Assembly: GCA_965240325.2 (NCBI GenBank) | Contig: OZ251224.1 | Location: 248,001 to 312,000 of the forward strand | Length of the DNA stretch: 64,000 nucleotides | From: Rebecca billardiae RCC1528 | Lineage: Eukaryota; Haptophyta | Direction: 5' to 3' | Part shown: one piece after another, positions 42,164 to 51,237 of the stretch | Position numbering within the stretch: position 1 is the first letter of the stretch | How the letters are laid out: every line of letters begins with the position of its first letter | Notes under the pieces: generated by a model | Database searches by the model: none | What the model was told of the DNA's origin: nothing | What the model saw: only the letters and a program-made list of their open reading frames with translations | Made by a program: the position numbers and the translations under genes

Positions 42164-42574
42164 GGGCTGCGGCCTGCTGCATTGATCTGCCCGCCAATCT
42201 AAACGCGAATGGAGATTGAGACGGCAGGGCTTGGCCGAGACGTTCGCGAGCAGCACCAGCAAATGCCGTGGTGGAGAATGGGGTCACCCCACGTCGGAGG
42301 ACAGTCGCTTCTCGTGGTGCCCTATCGTCGCCCATCTTGCGCCGAAATGGAGCAGCTCGTGGCCCACTGATCAAATCTAATGCAACCCGCGGCGCCGTCA
42401 ATACCGTCTTCGGATCAGTGGCATCCGATCAGAGGGCCCGGACCGTAGACCGATCGAGACTGTCTTCGGAGTGTCTGAGACGCACGCTACGATGATAGGA
42501 TTCGGTCCGAAATACAACTTCGCGCGCGATGATGACGACGATGATGAACTCAGCTGATATGCTATATATGCTAT

Positions 42575-42575
<1 letters not shown>

Positions 42576-42619
<44 letters not shown>
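42576..42619. repeat. (GATA)n microsatellite
   Basis: About eleven GATA units. Confidence 0.95.
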
Positions 42620-42716
42620 CCGGATGGAGTCAGTCGCGTAGCTGCACCTGCAGTCAGAATGAGCCACTCATACAATTCATAGATCCGCGGATCGACGATT
42701 CGACGGTGCTTTTTAA

Positions 42717-42752
42717 CATTCCCCTGCTTTATAACGGGCTCCGGGTGATCAG
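42717..42752. repeat. dispersed repeat, copy 2
   Basis: Bases 42732-42752 equal 11313-11333 over 21 bases. It directly abuts the right arm of the inverted repeat. Confidence 0.6.
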
Positions 42753-42968
42753 ACTAATTCTATGATTTAAAGACACAGGCACGAGGGCGCAGCTCTCCTG
42801 ATTCGTCTGTAGTGGTACTGGTCGAAGCTTGCACTTGCAGCAGTGGCAGTGGTGTGAGCACGTTGAGTGACGTTCCGCGAGGTCGCCATGGTGGACGTCG
42901 TTGTTGTCGTCGTCGACGTCGTCAGGCCCACCGGGGAGATGTTTGGGTACCAAATCAAAGGCGAGTGA
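42752..42968 (-). repeat. right arm of inverted repeat around the RIIa gene
   Basis: About 217 bp, reverse complement of 41520-41720. The first 60 bases of this arm are partly duplicated in tandem at 42969-43040. Confidence 0.8.
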
Positions 42969-43730
42969 GACTAATTCTATGCGATTTAAAGACACAGGCA
43001 CGAGGGCGCAGCTCACTCCTGTTTCGTCTGTCGTCTGTCGAAGTACTGAATGGACTATGGAGTGGCGGCCGATGCGCCCTTACGTAATTTTGATTTAGTC
43101 GCTGCTTATTTACAAATATAATATACTCATCAGTTATTTCATATCGATCATCAGTAATATTTCTAAGACTAAGTGTCTAAGAAGTAAGATGCGCGGCCAT
43201 GCCGGCCATCGGCATCGCTGTCCCGGATCGTCGTCAGTCTGGCGTATAGCCCACGGTGCGGCCGCCGGCGCCGGGCGCGGCCGGCCGCTGGGGCCCGCCG
43301 GGGGGCGGCCGGCCCGCCGCGCCCGGCCGCGCCCGGTGCGGAGCAGCGGACTCACTCGGATTCGGAGCGTCCAGCAGCGCGGCGCAGCGCCGGGGCCCGG
43401 GCCCGCGACCCATCGTGATCGCGGAGCTCAGAGAGCCGCGGACACAGGCTGCCTCTGGCTGTTCGGTGCCCCTGCCCCAGGCACCAACACACATAAAGGA
43501 GTGATGAGGCGCACGTTGCGAGCTGCTGATGATCATGACGATGCGGCCGCCTGACTGTCTGCCTCCGTCCGCGCCGGTTCCGTGAGCGTCCGCGCCGCGG
43601 TTGCCCGGGGTCGGATCAGACCAGCTCATCCAGCCTGCACGGCCAGAAGCGCATTCGCGCCCCGGACGCAGCCCCCCGCGCTTGCGACTCGTGGCACGCG
43701 CGTGTCGGCTGTCCTCGCGCTGCGCAGGCC

Positions 43731-45404
43731 TCAGCGCCTTTTCTTCTTCTTCTTGGCGGCAGCGGCGGCGTTGTCGCTCGGCGCAGCGGCCGCGCCAGAG
43801 CCCGCGGCAGCGTCGACGATGTCCAAGACGTCGAGCTGCAGGATGTCCGCCGAGCAGCCGAGCAGCGTGCCCACGTTGGGCAGCGTGCGCCCAAAGTCGC
43901 CGTGCACAAACTCCTTGACGTACGTGCCCGACTGTGTGACGAGGTCGAGCAGCAGGTAGTGGGCGCTGATCCGCTCCGCGCGCATCGAGTGGACGGTGCG
44001 CGGCCGCGTGTGCAGCGGGCGGCGGTGCAGCACGCGGATCGGCGTCTTCTGCTGCAGCACCACGTCGGTGCGCGCGCCGAGCGCGGCGTCGAGCTCGGCC
44101 TGCGTGACCGCCCTCGAGACCCACACGACGCAGCGGTACGCCTTGCGGTAGTCCTCTTCCTCCTCCCGGTCCGAGCGCACGAGCTGGCCGATCGAGCTCG
44201 GCGCCACCACGCGCAGCTCGCTCACCTGCGGCGGTGCGCGCGCGCGCGCGCGCGGAGGGGTGTGTGCGGCGGCGCGGGCGTGTGAGCACCGCGCGCGGCG
44301 CGGCGCAGCCGCGCGGCAGGCGCGGGCGCACGCCACCTGCACGTCGTCGCAGCTGCGGTTGATCTCCTCCTCGAGCTCGCGCAGCACGCTGCCCACCGCC
44401 GTGTGTGCGCGCACGTCTGTCGGCTCGAGCAGCTCGAGCACGAACGGTCGGCCCGCGCCCAGCATGCGCACGTCGACGTCCTCGCGCCCGCTGGCGTGGA
44501 AGGAGCCGCTCGAGCCGGCGTACGCGCGGAGCAGCACGCCCTCGATGCGCTCCTGCACCGACGTCACGCCGCGCTTGATCCCATCGAGCCACCACGGCGT
44601 CTGCGGCATGTCGCGCGCCAGCTTGACGTACCGGCCGCCCACGCACACGGGCGCGTGCGCGCACTCGACGCTGAAGCTGGGCGGCTCGCGCGCGTCGAGC
44701 GGCGGGGGCGGGTACAGCCCGGCGCTCTGCAGCCGCGCGCGCGCGTTCACGTCGTACTGCGCCTTCAGGATCGTGCGCATCGACGTCGGCGCCGCGTCGT
44801 CCCTCCGCTGCCGCTTGGCGCCCGCCACCGGCCGGCCAAGCACAGCCGCCTCGTGCTCCGCGCGCGCGTGGTCGATCACGACGGTGACCTTGTACGCGGA
44901 CTGGTCGTCGCGCGCGCTGGAGAGGGCAGCCTCGAACGCCGGCGCGATGCGCGCGCGGAGCACGGCCTTCGGGTCCGCCAGGTTGTCGTACGGCGGCAGC
45001 GACGAGCGGCCGACCATCTCGCACGCGTGCAGCCACGCGCTGCGCTGCCGCACGATGAAGGAGGAGGGCAGGCTGATCTCGAGAGCGAAGGTGGGCGAGC
45101 CGATCGCTTTGGAGCGGAGCATGCCGACCAGCTCCTCCACACGCGCCTCGTCGTCGAAGAGCTCGAGCAAGCCCAGGCAAACGCTGCACGTGGCTGGGTC
45201 GGGCGCGCCCTCGGGCGGCACAGCCTGCTCGCCCAGCTCACGCGCCAGGTAGCCGCGCACGTCCGCCGACGGCCGCGCGCCCAGCTCAGCCGACGTGATG
45301 CCCAGGAAGCGGAGGACACATGACGGGCACAGGTGCATGCCCTCGAGGCACGGCACCAGCCGTCCGCCGATGGCTCGAGTTCTCTCGTCGAGCGTCGTCG
45401 CCAT
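43731..45404 (-). CDS. PUS10: tRNA pseudouridine synthase Pus10
   Basis: Inferred exons are complement of 44337-45404 and 43731-44225, giving 520 aa; the 111-bp intron begins GTGGCG and ends GCAG. It is a multiple of three without stops, so the unspliced frame looks continuous but encodes an Arg/Ala-rich block not expected in the family. Pus10 makes pseudouridine 54/55 in the tRNA T-loop. Two CxxC pairs (C26/C29, C73/C76) form the N-terminal zinc site. The catalytic block is GREDVDVRMLGAGRPFVLEL (306-325) with the active Asp inside GREDVDV. Later family blocks are LLQQKTPIRVLHRRP-like and VTQSGTYVKEFVHGDFGRT. A Lys-rich tail ends the protein. It is divergent from OSCP1, with 128 bp between starts. 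Confidence 0.93.
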   Translation of the reverse strand: MATTLDERTRAIGGRLVPCLEGMHLCPSCVLRFLGITSAELGARPSADVRGYLARELGEQAVPPEGAPDPATCSVCLGLLELFDDEARVEELVGMLRSKAIGSPTFALEISLPSSFIVRQRSAWLHACEMVGRSSLPPYDNLADPKAVLRARIAPAFEAALSSARDDQSAYKVTVVIDHARAEHEAAVLGRPVAGAKRQRRDDAAPTSMRTILKAQYDVNARARLQSAGLYPPPPLDAREPPSFSVECAHAPVCVGGRYVKLARDMPQTPWWLDGIKRGVTSVQERIEGVLLRAYAGSSGSFHASGREDVDVRMLGAGRPFVLELLEPTDVRAHTAVGSVLRELEEEINRSCDDVQVACARACRAAAPRRARCSHARAAAHTPPRARARAPPQVSELRVVAPSSIGQLVRSDREEEEDYRKAYRCVVWVSRAVTQAELDAALGARTDVVLQQKTPIRVLHRRPLHTRPRTVHSMRAERISAHYLLLDLVTQSGTYVKEFVHGDFGRTLPNVGTLLGCSADILQLDVLDIVDAAAGSGAAAAPSDNAAAAAKKKKKRR

Positions 45405-45532
45405 CGTCGTCGTCTCTTTTCTTTCATCCCGGTCGTGTGCAATTTGTGCTGTGCAGTACCTATTAAAAAACTCGCGCCCGCCGCCATCGTGCCAAGGGCC
45501 GTGATCGTGCGTTCATTCGCGACCTCCGCGCG
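45405..45532. promoter_or_regulatory. probable bidirectional promoter with TATA-like element
   Basis: 128 bp between PUS10 and OSCP1 starts. TATTAAAAAA at 45461-45470 lies 72 bp upstream of the OSCP1 ATG and is the only TATA-like word in this GC-rich interval. Confidence 0.45.
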
Positions 45533-47039
45533 ATGGCGCTCGCCATGCCGGTGCTGATCGTCAACATGGGCGGCGAGATGGTGTACATTCTGGAGCAGCG
45601 CCTCGAGGCGCAGAATGTGCCCAAAGAGAAGGGGCTGCGCGGTGCGCGCCGGCGCGATGACGCGCATCGGTCCCGCGCGCGAGTGCGCGCGCATGCACAC
45701 GGGCGCCGCGGCACCCACCCGCGCTCGCTCGCGCACGGCGCGCAGTGCTCGCCGACGTGACGCGGACGATGTACAACCCGAGCTTCATCGACGAGCTCTT
45801 CAGGCCACAGGACATCTACTCCGTCACCTCGGTGCGCCAGATCTTCGACCGGCTCGCGCACTCGTCCATCATGCGGCTGAACGAGGCGAGCATGGACAAG
45901 CTGTTCGACCTGATGCTCATGGGCTTCAAGTACCAGCTGCTCTCGTGCTCGCACCCGAGGGAACTGCTGCTCGTCACGCAGAACCACCTCACCGAGCTCG
46001 CCGCCAAGGTGGGCGACTCGTCGGTCGCGCAGATGGTCTCCGCCGTGTCGGAGAAGGTCGCCACCGTGCGCGCCCGAGCCGGCGCCCGCGCCCGCGCCCG
46101 CGCCCGCGCACCGCGCGCGCGTGTGCGCGTGCCCCGGGAGTGGCGCCGCTGCCGCGCGTTCGTTCGTCAGCCGCCCCAGCGGGCGCGCCCCTCACGCTCG
46201 AGACCCCCCGCGCCCCGGCCGCGCGCGCAGACGTACGCCTCGCTTGGGCCGGGCGAGTGGGGCCGGCTGCGGCGCGTGCTGTGCTCCTTCTTCCAAGACA
46301 AGAAGGTGAAGGTGTCGCTCTTCCTGCAGGACTCGATCCAGCGCTCGGACGGCACGATCGCGATCAGCGCGGCGGGGCCGGTGCCGGAGGGCTTCGGCGT
46401 GCCGGGCACGATCGAGCTCTTCAGCGCGAGCGGCGCGCCGAAGGGCAGCACCCAGTTTGAGCACCCGCTGCAGAGCCAGCTCACGCCGGCCGCTGCCGGC
46501 CCGGCGTGCGAGCTCGGGCGCAACCTGTACAACAAGGACCGCTCGAGCACCGGGGAGGCCTCAGAGTCGGCCGACGCGCCGCCGCCGGCCGCGCCGGCTG
46601 CGCCGGCCGTGCCCGTGCAGGACAGCCAGATGACGTCCAAGCAGATCTTGGTGCGCACGAGGCCGAGCCCTGCGCCTCGCGCGCGCGCGCCGGACGCACG
46701 TGCTGAGCGGCCGACCCCCGACCCCTGGCCGCGCAGGCGGGCGAGCACACGACGCAGGCCAAGGAGGACCTCAACCTGCTCGCCTCGCTCGTCACCGCGT
46801 CGAGCGCGCCCAGCGCGCCGCTCAAGATCAACCTCTTCCCCGAGTCGTTCGACGCGCCCTCCTCAGGCGCGGCCGAGCCTGGCAAGGTGCCCACCATCAA
46901 CATCGACTTCAAGAAGGATGGCGACGCGCGCAGGAAGGAGCTGGACGAGCTCGTCTCGGGGCTGAACGTGGGCGGGGAGCAGAGCACGGGCGGCGGCGAC
47001 GACCTGCTCTCACTGATGGACCAGGCGGGGCATAAGTGA
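45533..47039 (+). CDS. OSCP1: OSCP1 homologue (ciliary/flagellar protein)
   Basis: Inferred exons are 45533-45641, 45746-46065, 46231-46650 and 46737-47039, giving 383 aa, about the length of animal OSCP1. All three introns (104, 165 and 86 bp) begin GTGCGC and end CAG. The conserved start is MPVLIVNMGGEMVYILEQRL, followed across intron 1 by VLADVTRTMYNPSFIDELF, then RQIFDRLAHSSIMRLNEASM and LMLMGFKYQLLSC. After intron 2, TYASLGPGEWGRLRRVLCSF and FQDKKVKVSLFLQDSIQ follow. OSCP1 is associated with cilia and flagella in animals and algae; its biochemical role is unsettled. ATG 45533 is used; ATG 45545 is closer to the usual family start. Confidence 0.92.
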
Positions 47040-47847
47040 TGGACCTCAGCGATGGGCGCAGGGCGTCCGCAGGCGCTGCGCGGATGGGTGGGCGGGCGGC
47101 GCGAGCGATGGCGGCTCCTTCCGGCTACGGGGCTGCCGGGCGGCCGCCAGGGGCTGACGCGATCCCGCCATGGCACCATGCATGCGCCCACAGGCGCGTC
47201 GCATATCGGCCATGAGGCCGTACCGTTTTAAAGCTGCGCAATATTCTGGAAACCCACGAGAACAAAGGCACGACTTCACGCTGGGGACCAGCCCGTCGCG
47301 GGCCTTTATTCTGGAAACCCACGAGAACAAAGGCACGACAATTTCACCAATAAAGGAATAGAAGAGAGATAGTGCATGAATCGCATTCCTCACGCACGTG
47401 GAGGCCGCCATCGGCCGTGAGAGGTACATCCAACGGGGCGTGACACCGATTCCCGCACTGGCGGGCGGCACGGCAGTTTGTCGCCGTGCCCGTGACACTG
47501 ACAGGCGTTCACGACACTGATGTCTGATGACTAGTAATGTCTAGTAAATGTTATAATATAATGGAATCTGGTAGATAAAACAGGCCTGCCGCTCGTGCCG
47601 TGCCCGTGACGCCGCCGTCTCCGCCGGCGGCAGCAGATAATCAGACGAGACCTGCTGACGGACGGCGGTCGTGATCTGTCGGAAGGAGCTGATGAAGGCC
47701 GGTGTGCGCGCCCCGTGTGTGGTGGCGCGAGCGCGTCACGCCGTCGGTCCGTGTGGTCCGTGTCAGTGTCGCGGGCTGTGTCGCCCGCGGGTCAGTCAGG
47801 CGATGCTGCTAGTCGAGAGGCGTGGGCTGCGCGCGAGCGCAGCCCGC
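47040..47847. other. intergenic stretch between convergent genes
   Basis: No gene found. It contains a duplicated 31-bp sequence and short GC-rich inverted words (for example near 47590-47635). Probably the 3' UTRs of OSCP1 and the sigma factor gene. Confidence 0.5.
47244..47339. repeat. 31-bp direct repeat pair
   Basis: 47244-47274 and 47309-47339 are identical, 65 bp apart (start to start). Confidence 0.9.
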
Positions 47848-49567
47848 TCAGGCTCTGACGCGCTCGGGCACGTTCGCCTTGGCTCGCCTCCGCACTTCCC
47901 TCACCGTCGCGACCGCCGCGTCCGGCTGCACGAACGAGGTGAAGTCCTCGTGCCGCGCCTGCAGGTACTTGACCTCCTTGCGGATGATCTTGTACACCGC
48001 CTGCGACGTCACCTGGAAGCGCTCGGCGATCTGCTTGGTCGACCACTCGCGCCCGTCGTACAGCCCGTAGCGCAGCGCGAGCATCTTGGCGTGCTCGGGC
48101 TCGCGCCCCTCCTGCACCTTGCGCACCGAGTTGCGGAACTGCTCCTTCATGATCGCGTGCTCCGCGTCGCCGATGCCGTGCGTCTCCGAGCGGATCGAGT
48201 CGGCTGGCACCTGGTTTGCCCACGGCGACGCGCGCGAGGAGTCGTCCGAGCGCTGCCCGACGAGCGCGAGGACCGTCGAGCGCGAGAAGCCCTCGAGCGC
48301 GCGCTGCACGCGCGCGTCGGGCCAGTCGAGGATCTCGGCGAGCTGCGCCGCCGACGGCCGCCGCCCGTCGTTCTCCATCGTGAGGTGAGCAGACGCCTGC
48401 GCGCGCACCGCCGAGCGGGCGGCGCGGCAGCCGGGCGGCGCGCGCGTGAGCGGCGGTGCGCGCGGGGCGGCGGGCGGCGCGCCGCGCCGTCGGCTTGGCG
48501 CGTGGCGGCGCACCTTTCGGATCTGCTTCATGTCGTCCTGCAGCGGCTGCGGCAGCCGCAGCATGTGCGACTTGTCGCGCAGCGCGTGCAACATGTGCGC
48601 GCGGATGTGCCAGCACGCGTATGTCGAGAAGCGCACGCGGCGCGAGGGGTCGAAGAGCCTGCGCGCGCGCGGGGCGGGCGGGCGCGGGCGCGCGCGCGTG
48701 AGCACCCCGCGCGAGAGCACCGCCCGCGCGCGCCGACGCGCGCGCGCCCCGCGCGCCCCGCGCGCGCGCGCACTGGATGGCCCTGAGCAGGCCGAGGGAG
48801 CCCTCCTGCCACATGTCTGCGCGCTCGAGCGCGGTGCACGTCTTGTGCTTGTTGAGCTCCTGGTGGATGAGGCCGAGGTTGTGCCGGAAGAGCTTGCCGT
48901 ACGCGGCGCGCGAGCGCACCTCCAGCAGCTGCAGCTCGATCTCCGCCACCTCCGCGCGCACGTCGCCCTCGTACCCGAGCGCCTCGAACACGGCGTGCAG
49001 CGAGGCGGGCTCGCGGCCCCCCTCACGCAGCTGCTCGCGCGCCGAGCTGATGTTGAAGAAGAGGTGGGCGAAGTGCGAGAGCGTCACCTCCTGCGCCGAG
49101 TCGAGCAGCGGCAGCTTCGCGTGGATCACCCCGCCCGCGCCTAGCCGCGGCCCCGACAGCAGGTCCTCGCCGTCGACGCTCAGGTCGTGCTCGAGCAACG
49201 ACGCGACGAGCGCGCGCGTGAGCGGCACGCCGTGCGCGATGAGCGGCGGCGAGGCGCGCGTCGAGCCGAGCGTCGCTCGGCCGAGGTCACGCGGCGCGCG
49301 GAAGCTCGTGGGGACCACGCCTCTTCCCGCCGCAGACTGCTGTGCGGGCGCAGCGACGGCGCGTTGCGCGTGCCGCCCCGGCAGCCGCACCCTCGGCGCG
49401 CACGCGACCGAGTTCCCGCCTAGGAAGGTGTGCGCGCGCGTGCGCACGTGGGTTACCCCACGTGCTCGTTGTGTCGAGAGCACGCCCCCGGCGCAGAGTG
49501 CGAGTGCGAGCAGCACCAGCACTCGCGCCCGGGGCGATCCTGCCGGCCCGGAGCTGCTGCCCTTCAT
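47848..49567 (-). CDS. nuclear-encoded plastid RNA polymerase sigma-70 factor
   Basis: Inferred exons are complement of 48774-49567, 48514-48658 and 47848-48396, giving 495 aa; introns of 115 and 117 bp begin GTGCGC. The N-terminus is a signal peptide (RVLVLLALALCAGG) with a basic stretch after it, fitting plastid import through the ER. Region 2 is split by intron 1: LFRHNLGLIHQELNK, WQEGSLGLLRAIQ, then LFDPSRRVRFSTYACWHIRA. Region 3 follows (LAEILDWPDARVQRALEG). Region 4.2 carries the -35-binding helix-turn-helix (YGLYDGREWSTKQIAERFQV, TSQAVYKIIRKEVKYLQ). It directs the bacterial-type plastid RNA polymerase to promoters. The second intron is a stop-free multiple of three. It is divergent from the phosphoglycolate phosphatase gene. 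Confidence 0.93.
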
Positions 49568-49922
49568 TACGTGACAGCACGCGACGGGCCCAAGCAAATG
49601 TGCACGATGCAGCCCCTCTGGACCACGCAACGACCAATCAGCGGCTCGGACCTAATTGACGAATTTCACTGAGCCAAGGAGTCTGAACCACGAAGGGAAG
49701 TCCAGACGACTCCATTTCGCCGTGCGTGCGTGCGTCCCCGGCGGCCGAAGATCGCCCAAGATTCGTTTGAATTGCCCTCAATGATCGAGGGGGATCTTCG
49801 ATGATGAGCGACGACTGGAATAATCCGGTTGCCTTGACCTTTCGCCGAGCGCGCGTGTCCCGCGCAGCACCGGGCACGTGCGGTGCCATCGCGTGGCTGA
49901 ATCCGCGCGTGGACGGCTCAAC
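49568..49922. promoter_or_regulatory. shared upstream region with CCAAT box
   Basis: 355 bp between the starts of the sigma factor and phosphoglycolate phosphatase genes. GACCAATCAG (CCAAT at 49634-49638, seen as ATTGG by the sigma gene) lies about 67 bp upstream of the sigma ATG, a usual distance for an NF-Y site. Confidence 0.45.
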
Positions 49923-50927
49923 ATGAGGGGCGTGCTCTCCATGCGCGCGCTCGTCCTCCTCACGCGCTGGCTGCCTGCAGCCGCGACGGGGCTGCTCCCT
50001 GGCGCGCTGCGCGCCCGGCTCCGCCACTTTGCCCGCGCCGCGCCGCCGCCGCCGCCGCGTGAGCTCGTGCAGCGCCTCGAGACGGTCGTGTGCGACTGCG
50101 ACGGCGTGCTGTTCGCGCACGGGCACGCGCTGCCGGGGGCGCCCGAGGCGGTGAATGCGCTCAAACGCGCGGGTAAGCGCGTGCTCTTCGTCACGAACAG
50201 CGCCACCCAGTCGCGCCGCTCCCTCTGCACCAAGCTCTCGAAGATGGGCTTTGCCAGCGTCGAGGAGGCGGACTGCGTCACCTCCGCATCTGCGGCCGCG
50301 GCCTACCTGAAGCGGCACCACCCGGAGGCGCGGACGGCGTACATCGTGGGCGAGCAGGGGCTTGCAGACGAGCTCGACCTCGTGGGCATCCGCGCCCTCG
50401 GCCGCGACGACACCGGAGGGCTGCAGGCGCTGGTGGACGAGTCGTTTGAAGACGCGGGCGTGGCGCAGGTGGGCGCGGTCGTGGTCGGTCTGCAGTTCGA
50501 GGACCTGGGGTACCGCCGGCTGGCGAAGGCGGCGGCGTACGCCCGGGACCGCGCGCGCCCGTTCGTCGCGACCAACCTCGACGAGTCGTGGCCCGCCGGC
50601 GTCGGCACGCTGCTGCCCGCCGGCGGCGCGTGCGTGCGCTTTGTCGCGTACGGCGCGGAGCGCGAGCCTGACGTGTGCGTGGGCAAGCCGTCCGTCGACC
50701 TGGCGCGGCTGCTGGTGGACAGCTACGAGCTCAACCCCGCGCGCACGCTCATGGTGGGAGACCGATGCAACACCGACATCGCCTTCGGCCGCTCCGTCGG
50801 CATGCGCACGCTGCTCGTGCTGAGCGGCTGTCACTCGCTCGAGGATGTGCGCGCCGCGGCTGCAGACTCGAGGCCCGAGTTTGTGGCCGACTCCATCGCG
50901 CAGCTCACGCAGCTCTGCGCGGACTGA
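49923..50927 (+). CDS. phosphoglycolate phosphatase (HAD family, PGLP type)
   Basis: 334 aa from ATG 49923; the N-terminal 45 residues are hydrophobic then Arg/Ala-rich, like an organelle-targeting leader. HAD motifs are in order: VVCDCDGVLFAHG (nucleophile D58, acid D60), VTNSATQSR (motif II), VGKPSVDLARLL with the motif III Lys, and VGDRCNTDIAFGRS (motif IV). The cap insertion and order match the class-C2 HAD group that includes plant PGLP1 and animal PGP. It would dephosphorylate 2-phosphoglycolate made by Rubisco oxygenation, the first step of photorespiration. A related p-nitrophenylphosphatase or pyridoxal phosphatase specificity is the alternative. Confidence 0.88.
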   Translation: MRGVLSMRALVLLTRWLPAAATGLLPGALRARLRHFARAAPPPPPRELVQRLETVVCDCDGVLFAHGHALPGAPEAVNALKRAGKRVLFVTNSATQSRRSLCTKLSKMGFASVEEADCVTSASAAAAYLKRHHPEARTAYIVGEQGLADELDLVGIRALGRDDTGGLQALVDESFEDAGVAQVGAVVVGLQFEDLGYRRLAKAAAYARDRARPFVATNLDESWPAGVGTLLPAGGACVRFVAYGAEREPDVCVGKPSVDLARLLVDSYELNPARTLMVGDRCNTDIAFGRSVGMRTLLVLSGCHSLEDVRAAAADSRPEFVADSIAQLTQLCAD

Positions 50928-51237
50928 CCCTCGCAGGGTCGCGCTGCCTTGTCGGGCCGGCACCGTGCCTGGGCGCGATGTTGATATGGTGAGTATGGTG
51001 ACGCCCGCCCGGGAGCCGCGGAGCCTAACTCCGCAGCCACTCGGCCTCGCAGAGTGCTGGCACAGGGCGTAGGCAATGTGAATGACACCCTGGCTGCTAG
51101 CATATAAGACTCTAATAAGGCCGCCGCGATGATGGCGGGGACTTGCCAGGCTGTGCACACGCAGCTCCACCGACAGACCAACTCGTAACCAAGGCGCGCG
51201 CTCAGTGACAGTCCAGGCACTGACCGCTCGGAACGGC
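50928..51237. other. short intergenic stretch between convergent genes
   Basis: Nothing recognised apart from expected 3' UTR sequence. Confidence 0.5.

Larger units (their letters stand above)
42164..43730. other. intergenic stretch with repeats
   Basis: No gene supported. It contains a GATA microsatellite, a dispersed repeat, the right inverted-repeat arm, and a partial tandem copy of that arm's inner end at 42969-43040. From 43190 the GC rises towards the PUS10 3' end. Confidence 0.5.

Noticed and set aside
43234-45189. A 651-codon minus frame overlapping PUS10
   Set aside because: It is the Arg/Ala-rich shadow of PUS10 in another frame; PUS10 itself matches its family throughout.
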